Assembly: GCA_000149265.1 (NCBI GenBank)
Contig: CH003275.1
Location: 1,639,261 to 1,703,260 of the forward strand
Length of the DNA stretch: 64,000 nt
Origin: Ciona savignyi
Lineage: Eukaryota; Chordata; Ascidiacea; Phlebobranchia; Cionidae
Direction of reading: 5' to 3'
Position numbers and translations under genes: made by a program. Positions 22,401 to 33,913 of this stretch are shown one piece after another (position 1 is the first letter of the stretch; each line of letters opens with the position of its first letter). Below the pieces are notes generated by a model that ran no database searches, was not told where the DNA came from, and saw only the letters and a program-made list of their open reading frames with translations.

Positions 22401-25400
22401 AAATAAACACAATTATATTTGAATGCATGCACTATGAAAATATCTCTACTAACATAAAGACCGTTAATACAAAATATACCATTAAATAATCTTAAAATAC
22501 AGGACCCCAAAAACTCTCGCAAGGTTACACTGCAACAGCTCTGATAACCCAAGGGCAGCAAAAGGTCTATATTATTACTGAGAACGACCCCTACATTTTC
22601 CTCATTCCCTTGAATAAAATATGAGAATCAATACTAGTTTTATAGGCTGTGTATTTTTTAGTGTTCTTTACATATGTTTTCACAGCAAAGGACATACTTT
22701 CTTGTTAAACAATTAATCAATGTAATATCTCTAATTCCAAAAGCATGTTTAATTTTCCTGTAACACAAATGGGTAACGATGAGCACCAAAAATGAGAAAA
22801 ATCCAATATAGCAGATTTTTTGTCTTCATCCCACAAATATTTGCATAGCAATCGATAAAGAATAAAATATCAGTTTCTTTTTTAAGATTTTATTTTTGTA
22901 TTAACCCAATATCAGTTACTGTTTTTCTCGCACAATAACACCAATGGCGACGACAGACATAACATGGGAAATAGACAGACTGCCTCATACACACAGCCAC
23001 ATTACCGTACAAAGTGTAATGTGTTCCTTATTTAAAGCTGGTTCAATTTCAACATAATTATTTAACCCGTTGTTTCCTAATCGGGTAAAATATATTTTTT
23101 AAGGGCAAAGAGGGTTGAATGAAATTGATGTAAATCAAACCAGCCACTGGCTAGTCCGTTTTGTCTTTGGCAATGCACTTTTTGGACGTCACCTTTTTCC
23201 CTTGGTAAACTAAATATGAGTAACATCTTAATATACACATACAAAACACTACAATAGCTCTGGTAACTCAAAAATGGGTTTCAAGTAGTTTATTGCCCGA
23301 ATTAAAATGCTCTTACCTTTTCCCATCTATGCTGATAAATATGAATATCCTATTCCACCAACGAATGCAACTCCTTTCAGCTGCTTTGTAAAATATGCTT
23401 TGTTCCAGATCTTGCAACTTTTGGAAAACGAAAAGCTCCCGAAAGTGAACGACATGTACATAAAACAGATAGCAAACCTCTGCTACTGTATGATGCACCT
23501 GCACACTGGATTCCCTGAACTTTATGACCCCATCATCCAAGCTATCAGTGTTAGTAGATAAAAGAATGCGTTAAATTTGGATTTGTGTAGTACTGTGTAC
23601 AGTCTATTATCAAGGTCATAATAAATGTATTGTATTATTTAAAAGATCTTTTAAACATGTGAAAATATTAAGGTAGTAGGCTTAAATTTGCTTTTTGGAC
23701 ATTTTGTCTATAAATTGACTGTGAGAATAAAGTAGCCCCCTCACCCTGTATTAGAAAACACAAACAACCCCTTCATAGACTTCCCAAATACTTGCAGAAA
23801 CACCACAAACCCAGCGACGAAGAAATAACAGCTGCTTTAAATGTCCCCAAATGGGCGTCCGACGCGATACCTTTAAAATTCTATGCCTTCCAAGCGGCGA
23901 GATCCACTGAGACGGACATGGCAGGATTGGTCAACATGGGCAACACGTGCTACATGAACAGCATCATTCAAGCACTTTTCATGGCTGAGGAGTGAGTTGT
24001 TGTTTCAAGTTTATGCTTTCTGCAGTTTGCCGTGAACTTATGACCTTCAGCAAGATGGTTGAATTGAAACCAGCCAATACCTTATCGGGTGTGCACAGAA
24101 GTCGGTTATGATGGTTTAAATGTTTTACTATAAGACACAATACACAAAGCGTGCTTTTAAAGATAAGCGTCTATGCAGTATTTTAATGAATACCTGAGTT
24201 ATAGCAGTCTGTTTGTACTGCTTTTAAAATTATACTATCCCAATACGTTTGAATTATTAAAATTAGACTGAAGTTTCAAATTCAGCTGTCCATTCATGTA
24301 TTGTTCTTGGTAACACTTAGTTACAATCAATTATTAACAGAAAAAGCAAACATTTTTTATTCTAAAATGCAAATTGGATTCACTAGTTTTTTTTTCTGTA
24401 ATTCCTTCTGGCCTGTCTATGGCCTTTCTATTATATTCTACATTTATTGCAGTCTCAACTTATAAAATGGTTATTTTTCTGGCATACAAATTTTAACATC
24501 ATTTTTAAAGTCCAACAAACATCTGATTTTAACTTGAATTGCCAGATTTCGACGTTTGATGTTAATCGATGTACGGGGATTCCCCTTGAAATCCGTTTCA
24601 AAATCCTTGGAAAGAACTTTTGCGTTTCTCCTTAAAACCAAGCGTGAGGCTTACAGACCAGTGGAGATGGTTGGTTGTTCAACACCAGCGTGGTTCACCT
24701 CTGGTGCACAACAGGTTGGTCTTGCTTTATAAATTTAAGGTTCTTTAACTTAACTAACCATTTTTCCTTATCCATTGATAACACTTTCATTGCGTTTTTC
24801 CCCGTTAAGTTGAAAAGATAAAGGTATTTGCATATGAAATGATGGCTATAGAACAGTCGTTAAAAACATGACTCATGGTTAATATTTCTACCGGTTGCCT
24901 GGTTATGCTTTAAGTTACATCTCTGAGCAAGGTACTTCACGATAGTTGTCATTCTGTAAATATAGGTCAATTCATTGCAGTAATGTTTAAATAACATAAG
25001 CATGGACTCCAGCAAACTGAAAGTATTATAATGTATTATAATGATGTGGTATTTTTCCAATCGAAATATAAAATCCTAGTTTATGTTTTTATACCTCTGT
25101 GACTGATTAAGGTTTTGCGAGCCAAGTAAACACCTCATTTTCAATAACAGTTATAATGTTTATTGTCAATAAATTGGTAGTATGTCCCCGGTATGTATGC
25201 ACTTATCATAAACTTGATTGTTATTTACGATGATTGCATCATGCAATAATATTTGTTTGTATCATGACATATATATGACCTGCAGTAACCTTCATGTGTG
25301 ATGACTGATGCAATAAAAAAGTTTTATGTGCTATTAACTTTTAGGCAACATTAAATATCTGAATAGTTTATGCTGTGTCTAGCAAGCTTTTAAGGTACAT

Positions 25401-28400
25401 AAATAACAGTGTTAGAATAGGATAGCATATTCATGTTTATCCCTGGGAATGGGATAACCAATGGGGTTAACACACGGGTAATCATGAGATTACCTCGCGC
25501 CCACTGTCAAGTTACCAGAGCTATTGCATTGTGTTGTGTATGATACACATATTCCTTTAATTTGGTAGAACCCATTAATGTTATGGGTTCAGGCAATGTC
25601 CGCTAAGTGCCTTGCCCAAGAACACGACCGACTAGCTAGCGACCAGTTTCGTAACTACAACCTTTTGTGTAAAAGGCGTCACACTGAACCACCAGACTAA
25701 CCGGCCGGACATTAGTGTACCAACAATTTAGCGACCCCAATAAATTGCTATGATAACTTTGATACTTTTATTGGCTCCTGCCAAATTTATTAGAATTAAT
25801 AGTAACATTTTTTGAGCATGAAAAAAGAACTTAAGAACAAAAATAAATGTTGCATTTTTTTCCAGGATTGTTCAGAATATGTGAAACATTTGATTGACGT
25901 TTTAAGCAGTGAATACAAAGAGCATTTTCAAGGTATTATTAAGTCTTCTTGAATACATACCTTAACTTGATGGAACATACACCACTATCAACATGTACCA
26001 TATCATAAGTGAAACACTGTTTGAATTTGAGTTTTAGTGTAGTATTAGATATTTATCTTTAGGGTACTTACTGTGGGTCTGGGTTGACAGAACTATTGGA
26101 AATGATAGGATATTCATGTTTATCCCCGTGAATGGGAAAACCAACAGGGTTAACACACGGGCAATCGTCAGATCACCTTGCGCCCACCGTCGGGTTAAAT
26201 TACAGTGTGTTGTACGGAATTGGATTGCTATTTTAGTTTAACCCACTGAAATGTCCGGTAAGTGTTAAACCCATGGACACAACCCATTCACCAGTAGCTG
26301 GGTTTAATCCAACAAACATTCAGCCAATAAGTTGTAGGAACAAAACTGATCATGAGCTAGTCGGTTATGTCATGGGGCATGGCACTTATTGGATATTGTC
26401 TGGATCCAATTGATAAATGTATCCTACAAAACTGAAAGAATGTCCCAGTCATATAGATTACATTGTACTAGCTCCGATAACTTGTGGGCAAAATGTCTGA
26501 CAGTTATCCGTATGATAGCACTATTCTAATTGGGTTGGCAAATTTGCTGGAATATTAACACTTATTAATGCATATAGGTGATTGGGAAAAATGACTGAAA
26601 ACTCAGTATTTTGGCAAATGATATATTATACATCCATTATCTGATCAGACATTTAAACTACTCCAATCCCCACATTAAATTTCCTTTAAAAACATACTAT
26701 TTCATTTTAATAGAAAGTGCAATGTCAACGGCAGGTCAATCTACTTTGTCTAATGCAGAATCACCAGCCACCTTACCAGTGGTAGGTAGTTTAGTTTATT
26801 TTTTGTTTCCACAATGAAAACATGAAGCACAACTATTGATAAAAATTTGGAAAACAGGAAAAAACGCTATACGTGTTTTATTCCTCAAGTATTTTCCAGT
26901 TCCATAATTCTTCCAATGAAATTTGTTTGGGTCTATCAACAGACACATTGCATGTAATACTCTGATAAATGTGAAACATCCATGACTATCATTGTCATAC
27001 CCTGTGCATGAGCATCAGTACGAATATCTAATCACAGACACGCACCGTTTTGTGATAATGAAAAAACATTTTAACATGCAGAGACGAAACAGTGAATCGG
27101 AAACGTCGATTTACAATCTTTTCCACGGAAAATTAAGAACTTCAATAAAATGCTTGACGTGTGATTTCATATCAATGAGAGAAGAGTCATTTTTGGACCT
27201 TGCGTTACCCCTAAATAAAGCCCATGAGAGGGAAATCCCAGTTCCCGGAAAAGGGGGCTCAGAAATGGGGTTAGATCCCAACCCGGATGCAGCCCCACAA
27301 CCTGTAACACAGGAGTCGGGTAAACATTAAACAAATAACCTACCATGCATTGTGTATAGTGGTTTCTACCTTAAACCACACACTACCTGTGGTAAGATAT
27401 TCTCCATCATCAAATTAACACTGGAAAACACAATTAAGTACATTGCCTTTATTGGATTCATGATTGTGTTCTACCATCTCAATAAATGTATTAAACAGCA
27501 AACACTAGACCCAAAAACTATTTGTGGTCATTCTATTAGATGTCATTGTAGTAATTGCCCTTTTTCATGTAAATCAGGCTTAAACAGCTATTATACATTC
27601 AAAGTAGAAATGTTTTTACAAGTTGTTACGTATTCCAGAAAATGTACCAATGGATACAGAACGGGGGACATCTGCATTTGTGGAAGGGAATGAGACTGTT
27701 TTTCAAGGTCAAGCAGTTCAGGTATTTAAGCGAATATTATGATAAAGTAATCATTATGGTATAGTCAAGAGGTTGTGTAAAACAGCTACATGATTCTGTA
27801 ATGTACTGTAAAAGTGGTATAGTAGCGAGAGTGGCATAGTAGCGAGGTGCATAGTGACAAAATTGGACTGTATGCTAAAATAATGCAACATTATACCAAT
27901 CAATATTAAGGAAATCTTAATTTTCCTAACAAAATAGTTCCAATATTAACGCTTTATTATTGTGCCTATTCGGACCATTTAAGTCTTGTGAAAGATCTCA
28001 TTTCTGGATAAAACAAGAACCTTTACAAGTTTAAACCAACCCCTCCTTTAGCATTTGATACATTTTTTGATTATGTATAGTTGTTATCCCCAAAAATTTT
28101 AATAGTTTCAGTTTTAACCCTTATTAAGTCCGAAATTCGTGTTTTTCCAAAAAAAAAAATGCAGCCATATTTCAAATGTAAGAAGAGTTTTAACACCTGT
28201 AGGTAGAGGAAGATTTTGAGGAAGAAGAAATGGACATACGGAGGACTTATGATCTAGAGGACCTCATCAATGAGAATCTACTCGATGAGACTTTGGACGG
28301 AAGTAACAAATACAGCTGCACTAATTGCAACGAATTAAGGGTAAAATTTTTTGGGGGGGAGGGTCGAGGGTCATCTATAACAAAATTGTAACATGCCTGA

Positions 28401-30144
28401 ACCCAGCAGATTAATGGGTTCTACAAAAAATTAAAGGAACATGCGAATCATACATAACACACTGCAATAGCACCGGTTACCCGACCGTGGGCGCGAGGTG
28501 ATCTGACGATTGCCCATTCACGAGAATAAACATGAATATCCTATCCTATATCTTTATTTTTTATTATTACAAAATTAATATATAGCCCTCAAACTTGGTT
28601 AAAATTTAACTGATTTTTTTTATTGCAGGATGTATATGAATGCTTATTCTAAGGGTTTAGACAACAAAGGCATCAAAACACAGATTATCATCGGATTCAG
28701 TGTGTCTGGAGCTATTGCAGTGTGTTAACTATTTATTATGACTATGGTAAATACACCGCTGGTAATCTGATTTAAAATATACAAGGTAAAGCATCAATTA
28801 AACTTACAAAAATTAACCAATTAAACTTACAAGAAAAACAAGTTTACTCTCTTCTGTAGTCACAACCTTATTATACAAATGAAGAATTTTAAATGGTTAT
28901 CACAATGTCTTTGTTCAGAAAGCTCAAAAGAAGACGCTTCTGACCGATCTTCCAATGTATTTAATGATTACCCTAATGAGGTTCACTTACAATACGAAAT
29001 TGCAACGGAGGACAAAAGTAATGGATCATGTGAATATACCTCAAGAAGTTGAAATTCCTGTCACAGCTGGTTAGTGGTACTAATTATTAATTTGTTTTAA
29101 TTAATTTTATGAACTCTTCCCAATTGTTTGTCTTATTGCTCTTAGTAATAAGGATAAAATAGTAATGTTGTGTCCGAATGGTTGATTCATATATTGCTTA
29201 ATATATATAAAAAAACGGTCCTAATGACGAGCCCAACATTGCTACTAAACTAAGCTAGATAGAATAGTTTTTTAACCCTAGTGTGAGAAAATACATGGGT
29301 CGTTAAACACCATATAATACAAGCTCACTTTAGAGGTTATTTGTAGTGTTGTATATGCCAGAGACTTTGTTTTATTTAAACCAATGGGTATCAAGAAGTT
29401 TTTGATAAGTGTTGCACTTGGACTTAGGCAACTAGAGAGCAGCTGGTTTCGATCACGACACCTTTTGGGGGTAAAAGCGAAGCCACACTGAGGAAGTCCC
29501 TCAATGGAGATCTTTTACATTCTGTAAATAAAAGAAAAAAAATTAAGTCCAAATTTAAATCTCATTGGTTAAAAGCGTGGTGGTCTACAGCTAGCCAAAG
29601 GGTTATGAAAAAATATATGTCATAAAAAAAGTAATTTATGTACTTACTGTTACCTTACACTGCACTTGTCATTCATCCTCCCACAAATAACGAATAGCAG
29701 TTTAGTAGTTCCATATTTGTACTTTACTACCCATTTAAGTGCATTCCTGACTAACCCTTTCACGTTTCAACAGAAAACGACGTTGAGACTTATATTAAAT
29801 ACAAACTGTGGGCAGTTGTGGTCCATTCCGGCACTTCAGCTGAAAGCGGCCACTACTACTGTTACGGGAATAAACTGAGCGGCGATTCGAATCGGTGGTT
29901 TCTTTTCAACGACAGCCACGTCTCGTTCGCCCCGTTCAGCAGCATTAAGAACCTGACAGGGAGATACGCGGTGGACACTCCTTATATGTTAATGTATATG
30001 AAAACCGACAGCATCGCAACTGTACAGTGCGGGGATGAAATAATAAATGAATCCTTGTTGGCCGAGATTAATGAAGACGATGATAAATTTAAAGAGGTAA
30101 GAAAATATTTTGCTGATATTCTTAGTAAAAAATTAAAGCTATAA
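19417..30144 (+). CDS. USP38: Ubiquitin carboxyl-terminal hydrolase of the USP35/USP38 group
   Basis: Cysteine deubiquitinase that removes ubiquitin from protein substrates. Exons: 19417-19886, 20197-20318, 20844-20960, 21278-21513, 22085-22207, 23409-23549, 23798-23991, 24546-24714, 25866-25932, 26714-26781, 27082-27319, 27639-27721, 28203-28340, 28919-29069, 29774-30144. All phases match and give 895 aa (human USP38 is about 1,040). Residues 1-400 form the alpha-helical N-terminal region typical of USP35/38 (e.g. LIDVTLKTIAK, QASPEAFHIVAPH, GFPELYDPI). The Cys box is GLVNMGNTCYMN with the nucleophile at residue 454, the same position I recall for human USP38. QQDCSEYV follows. Zinc-ribbon pairs are KCLTC and YSCTNC. 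The His box is HSGTSAESGHYYCYG (His about 799), then WFLFNDSHV. All catalytic elements are present, so it should be active. USP35 and USP38 are related and I cannot separate them; a single pro-orthologue is likely. Confidence 0.93.
20080..20170 (-). mobile_element. Possible decayed SINE 3' module
   Basis: TTTATCCCCACAGATGGGAA and CACACAGACAATCATCTG resemble the SINE 3' module on the minus strand. The copy ends near the acceptor of the USP exon at 20197. Confidence 0.4.
21733..22002 (-). mobile_element. SINE, full length but strongly diverged
   Basis: Plus-strand order is ATAGGATAGGTTATTCGTG (tail), GGCAATCGTAAAATTAC, the damaged core TTTTCTGAAGGACACCACTA, then head sequences ending GGACCAGACA. 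In the USP intron before exon 22085. Confidence 0.7.
23140..23357 (+). mobile_element. Old 5'-truncated SINE in a USP38 intron
   Basis: CTAGTCCGTTTTGTCTTTGG, CACTACAATAGCTCTGGTAA and ATAAATATGAATATCCTATT mark the core, 3' module and tail. The end lies 52 bp before the exon at 23409. Confidence 0.6.
23798..23991 (+). CDS. USP38: USP38-like exon carrying the catalytic Cys box
   Basis: Phase 0 at CTTGCAG, exit phase 2 at GTGAGT. It encodes KHHKPSDEEI at the start and GLVNMGNTCYMNSIIQALFM near the end; the nucleophilic Cys is in NTCYMN. The next exon (24546) completes EE and continues FRRLMLIDV, aligned with human DFRRQVLSL. Confidence 0.94.
25413..25710 (-). mobile_element. Full-length SINE in a USP38 intron
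   Basis: Clean minus-strand copy: GAATAGGATAGCATATTCAT tail at the left, core with AGTGCCTTGCCCAAGAACAC, head ending ACTAACCGGCCGGACA at the right. Confidence 0.86.
26104..26570. mobile_element. Two facing SINE copies, the second very decayed
   Basis: 26104-26320 is a minus-strand copy with a good tail and 3' module (GATAGGATATTCATGTTTAT) and a damaged head. 26345-26570 resembles a plus-strand copy (GAGCTAGTCGGTTATGTCAT, TACTAGCTCCGATAACTTG). Together they form an imperfect inverted pair in a USP38 intron. Confidence 0.65.
26787..26900 (+). repeat. Dispersed repeat shared with 30392-30510
   Basis: GTTTAGTTTATTTT.TGTTTCCA followed by AATGAAAACA and AACAGGAAAAAA occurs here and just downstream of the USP38 gene at 30392-30510. 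No termini were recognised. Confidence 0.55.
28392..28550 (+). mobile_element. 5'-truncated SINE in a USP38 intron
   Basis: Starts at TGCCTGAACCCAGCAGATTA and runs to CATGAATATCCTATCCTATA; the tRNA head and central block are absent. A segment between GATTGCCC and ATTCACGAG (the TGTGTTAACCCC stretch) has been lost. Confidence 0.82.
29265..29500 (-). mobile_element. Highly decayed SINE in a USP38 intron
   Basis: TGGGTCGTTAAACACCATATAA, CTTGGACTTAGGCAACTAGA and GGTTTCGATCACGACACCTT echo the 3' module, core and head of a minus-strand copy. Weak. Confidence 0.45.
29774..30144 (+). CDS. USP38: USP38-like last exon with His box and divergent tail
   Basis: Entered in phase 1 after a TTTCAACAG acceptor. 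It holds the His box HSGTSAESGHYYCYG, WFLFNDSHVSFAPF and DTPYMLMYMK, matching the C-terminus of human USP38 (WFLFNDSRVTF, DTAYVLLYKK). About 45 residues then extend past the human end, with an acidic NEDDDKFKE and basic SKKLKL terminus. A GAG|GTAAGA donor-like site at 30096-30102 lies inside the tail, just before a duplicated segment. Confidence 0.9.
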
Positions 30145-30360
30145 TAATGGTATTTTATCATAATGAGAGACCTTTTGGAATGACGTTGTATAACGAATTT
30201 GATATCAAAAACTAATTTTTTTGTCTTTAAGAAAATATTTTACAGATATTCTTGGTAAAACGCTTAAAGCTATAATAATGTTTTTTTTTATCATAATGAG
30301 ATACCTTTTGAAATGACGTTGTATTACGGGTTTAGTTTCAAAAACTAAATTATTGTCTAA
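30097..30360 (+). repeat. ~130-bp tandem duplication of the USP38 3' end
   Basis: Copy 1 at about 30099-30218 holds the last 14 codons, stop and start of the 3' UTR. Copy 2 at about 30230-30356 repeats AAGAAAATATTTT, GATATTCTT.GTAAAA and CTTTTG.AATGACGTTGTAT. About 85-90% identical by eye. Confidence 0.85.
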
Positions 30361-30391
30361 TAAGTATTCCATCCAGATATTCTGTTTGTTA

Positions 30392-30510
30392 AGTTTAGTT
30401 TATTTTACGTTTCCATGATGAAAACACACAACTGGACCTTGTTACAAATATAACAAAATTAAAAACAGGAAAAAAAAGGACAGTGAACACGTCTTAATTC
30501 AAATTAATTA
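30392..30510 (+). repeat. Dispersed repeat shared with 26787-26900
   Basis: Second copy of the TTTAGTTTATTTTACGTTTC repeat, located in the USP38 3' flank. Confidence 0.55.
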
Positions 30511-30713
30511 TTGAATACAAATAGGTATTGCCAGTATGGCGTCAAACCAATTCTCTTATACCACACAGCTTTTTTGGGTTTATTCCTTAATTGACTTTTT
30601 ATTCACTTAAAATTCAACAAGCCTTTGCACCGATTACACAACTTAAATCTGTGTAAGCGGTTATAGTCTACTTTAGTGACTATTCAATGCCCCCCTAGGC
30701 CCCTAAACCCCTA

Positions 30714-30978
30714 TTGCCCGACTGGTTAGTCTGGTGGTTTAGTGTGACGCCTTTCAACCGAAAGATTAAGGTTCGAAACTAACCCCTAGGTTGTGTCCTT
30801 GGGCAAGGCACTTAACAGACTTTGCCTAAACCGAGCGGATTAATGGGTTCTACCAAATTAAAGAAACGTGTAAATCATATACAACACACTCCAATAGCTC
30901 TGTTAACCCCATGGTTGGTGATAGTTGATCTGACGATCGCCTGTGTGTTAACCCCCTTGGTTTTCCCATTCACGTCGA
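30714..30978 (+). mobile_element. SINE with intact head and replaced 3' end
   Basis: The head has TGGTTTAGTGT and a good B box GGTTCGAAACT. The core is GTCCTTGGGCAAGGCACTTA. The copy stops at CCCATTCACG without the TATCC tail, running into unrelated sequence at about 30979. Confidence 0.82.
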
Positions 30979-31880
30979 GTGCTATGCCGACACTTCATAG
31001 TTTATATTGTCTGCAGTGTACTCTGGAAAGAAAATTTGCTTGCAATACTAATTCTTCTAGTAATTTTAAAATTTTGATATGGCAACACTGCAATTTTAAA
31101 CCCAGGAACAGAAGCTTGCATCGGAGCGTGCCACCTGCGCTACCAAAACCAACATTCTCGGCTGGAGCAATGATAACAACCCACCGCCCCCGTCATGCGG
31201 TGGGGGTGATGGGGGTAACTTCGGGTCAAGTCGTTTAGTGTGTTAGCAATATTTGCTTAACTTTACCGAATTCGTGTTATGGTAATCAATACAATCTGCA
31301 CCATTAAATATACTTGTAGTTAGGCAAATTTTTCTTTTATACCTTGCATTTCTTGTATTTTTGCTCATTAAAATCTTACAAAATTGGTTTAAGCATGAGT
31401 TGTATCAATTCACTGCATGAACTTGTCCGTTATTTATTAACATTATTGTTTCCACAAGCCTGTCCCAGTTACAGTGTATCTAGGTATTTCTTAAATGAAC
31501 TACATATCATATCATCCAATATTGTTAGCGAGTTAAGATTTATTATCCACATAATTTAATTTATATAATTTCTTCCGATTTTCTCTGCACCCTTTATCTA
31601 AAAAGAATGCATATGGAAATTCCTTTTGCCCAATGCCTTCGTATATGTCATATTTGTGACTATGATATAATAACCAACTTAAAACGGGCTTAATTTATTT
31701 TAGGTAAATCCTTGGATTTACTTTAAAAATTAGTTGCTAGCGTTCCCATTATACCTTTTATTTTACCAGTTCAATAAAGATTCGTATAAAGATAAAGATA
31801 CACCTGCTTGCTTATCTGCACTTACGTCAAAAAATGAAAATTAAAATTCCACTTATAGTCGATGTACCGATGATAAAAAT

Positions 31881-32156
31881 ATAGGATATTCATGTTTATC
31901 CCCGTGAATAGAAAAACCTAGTTGTTTATTGTTTTCGTCAGATCACAACTCTCGCCAACGTCACGTTACCGGAGCTATTGCTGTGTGTTGTGCATAGTTC
32001 ACACGTCCTTTAATTTATTACAACCTATTAATCCGCTCGGTTTAAGCAATTTTGCTATGTGCCCAAGGACATAGCCGACTAGCTAGTGACCAGTTTCAAA
32101 CCTACAACCTGTCGGCTAAATGCCACACACTAATTCACGAAGCTATGCGGTCGGAC
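31881..32156 (-). mobile_element. SINE, near full length
   Basis: Minus-strand copy from ATAGGATATTCATGTTTATC to GCTATGCGGTCGGAC. The central block is slightly shortened (ATGTGCCCAAGGACATAGCC). Confidence 0.8.
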
Positions 32157-32231
32157 TTTAAACTATGCCAAATATAAACTGATTTCAAGCAGTATATATA
32201 TTCATTTAAAGTTATAAACCGTTTATATATA

Positions 32232-32420
32232 GTTAGTTAACAAGAGGACTGCAAAGATACTTTAAGTTATTCACAGTCAGTTAACAGTAGGGCTGCAACA
32301 ATACTTAAAGTTATTCACAGTCAGTTAACAGTAGGGCTGCAACAATACTTAAAGTTATTCACAGTCAGTTAACAGTAGGGCTGCAACAATACTTAAAGTT
32401 ATTTACAGTCAGTTAACAGT
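32232..32420 (+). repeat. 44-bp tandem repeat, about four copies
   Basis: The unit begins TTATTCACAGTCAGTTAACA and continues GTAGGGCTGCAACAATACTTAAAG. The inner copies are nearly identical and the outer ones diverged. Confidence 0.92.
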
Positions 32421-32822
32421 GCAACGATAAAAAAGTATCGATAATCGCGCGTCACGTATTGCGATTATTGTTAGTAGGCTACACATGGAAATTCAAAAAA
32501 TCTAAATTAAACGTTTTAAAAGGACTGAAATGCATTTCTTTATGACAATAAAACTACAGTTTGTCTTTAAATAAGGCTGGTAAATGAAATCTACATTGTA
32601 ACCACGCTTTATAACTACTGAAGGAAAGGGCTATGTATTTGCGTCAGAAATGAAATGTTTGCCATCAGGCGACGATAAGCGCAATTCTTAAGTATTGCGT
32701 TCGTAATTTTTTTTGTAACTTCATTTACACAAAGCACTGTAGCAGTTTTGACATTATATTTGCAAAAACTGCATTTCTTTCATTTAATCGACGCCAACTG
32801 TGTTCGTTCTGTCATTACCTTA

Positions 32823-32856
32823 TGACGTCATTGACACTTATCACCTCATGACGTCA
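32823..32856. promoter_or_regulatory. Paired CRE-like palindromes
   Basis: TGACGTCATTG occurs at 32823 and again at 32849, each followed by GCAC/ACAC-type sequence. TGACGTCA is the consensus for CREB/ATF dimers. Nothing shows that it is functional here; it lies between two convergent genes. Confidence 0.3.
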
Positions 32857-32956
32857 TTGGCACCTAAAGCAGTTGTTTTTCATCTAAGTCATTATATGCT
32901 TTATAAAGCGTTGTGCAATTACACACACAGACACATATAGAACTTAATAAAGAATA

Positions 32957-33913
32957 TAGGGGAAAAGTGGGTAAAATGGGCCACGTGGGTAAAATGGGCC
33001 CCCTCCAATTTTCGATATATTTTGAAGAATAAAATTTGCTGCAAGAACCAGTGTCAGTATATCAAATTATGGAATCTCCAAACCGAAAGTTTGAGCGTGA
33101 AATCACCAAACTCAATGTTTCTCTGAAGTTATTTCGGTTTGAGAAGGTCTGAATCTAAATTTGCAATTTTTGTTTTCTGCTAATATATAATAGAAAAGAT
33201 CAAAATATTAAAATAACTTTTACTGTAGTTAAATAGAACTATATAGACTAGACCTACTTTTACTGGTAGTAATAAAACTTCTTTTTTTAAGAATTTTTTA
33301 TAGAGATTTTAAGTCGTATGTTGGCACCTGTCTAATATGGGCCCCCTGTGTTCATTTGGTAATTAACGGGGCTAGACTTAGCATTAACAGTACTTAAGGG
33401 ATAGACTTAGCACTAACAGTCATATTATGTGTTTCACAATAAACTATAAACGGGTTTTCTAAATGCTATTAATAACATGAATTGATAGTTATGCTTCCAC
33501 TAAAGTAGCAAGGAGTTATTGCATTATTATACTAGTAGCTGGGTATTAAATAAAAAGTAATTGATGTAATCCAAAGTGTTAAATTAAAAAAAAAAACTAC
33601 ATCATAAAAAGAAAAGAAATAACATTGTTTATATGGGAAGCAAATATTGATACTGTTATCTAGCGAAATGTTAATATCGAAAACGGGCCGGGGCCCATTT
33701 TAGACTACACCCTTGTCTAAAATGGGCCACTAACGAAATATTTTTCTTTGTTGATAAAATATATTTAACAAAAATTATTAGAAAGTTAACATGTTATGTG
33801 TGAAGATTTTGGTATTAGGTGACACCACATGAAAAACTTAAGTCCAGCAGGCTTTATATCAGTAAAAAATCCTATTTGCAACTAAAGGGCCCATTTTACC
33901 CACTCTTCCCCTA
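32957..33913. mobile_element. 957-bp non-autonomous TIR element with GGGCC-type ends
   Basis: The left end is TAGGGGAAAAGTGGGTAAAA(TGGGCC); the right end, reversed, is TAGGGGAAGAGTGGGTAAAA(TGGGCCC), one mismatch in 26. Internal copies of the AAATGGGCC motif occur near 32980, 33340 and 33690-33730 in both orientations. TA flanks both ends. No ORF was recognised. A superfamily cannot be assigned from termini alone. Confidence 0.8.
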
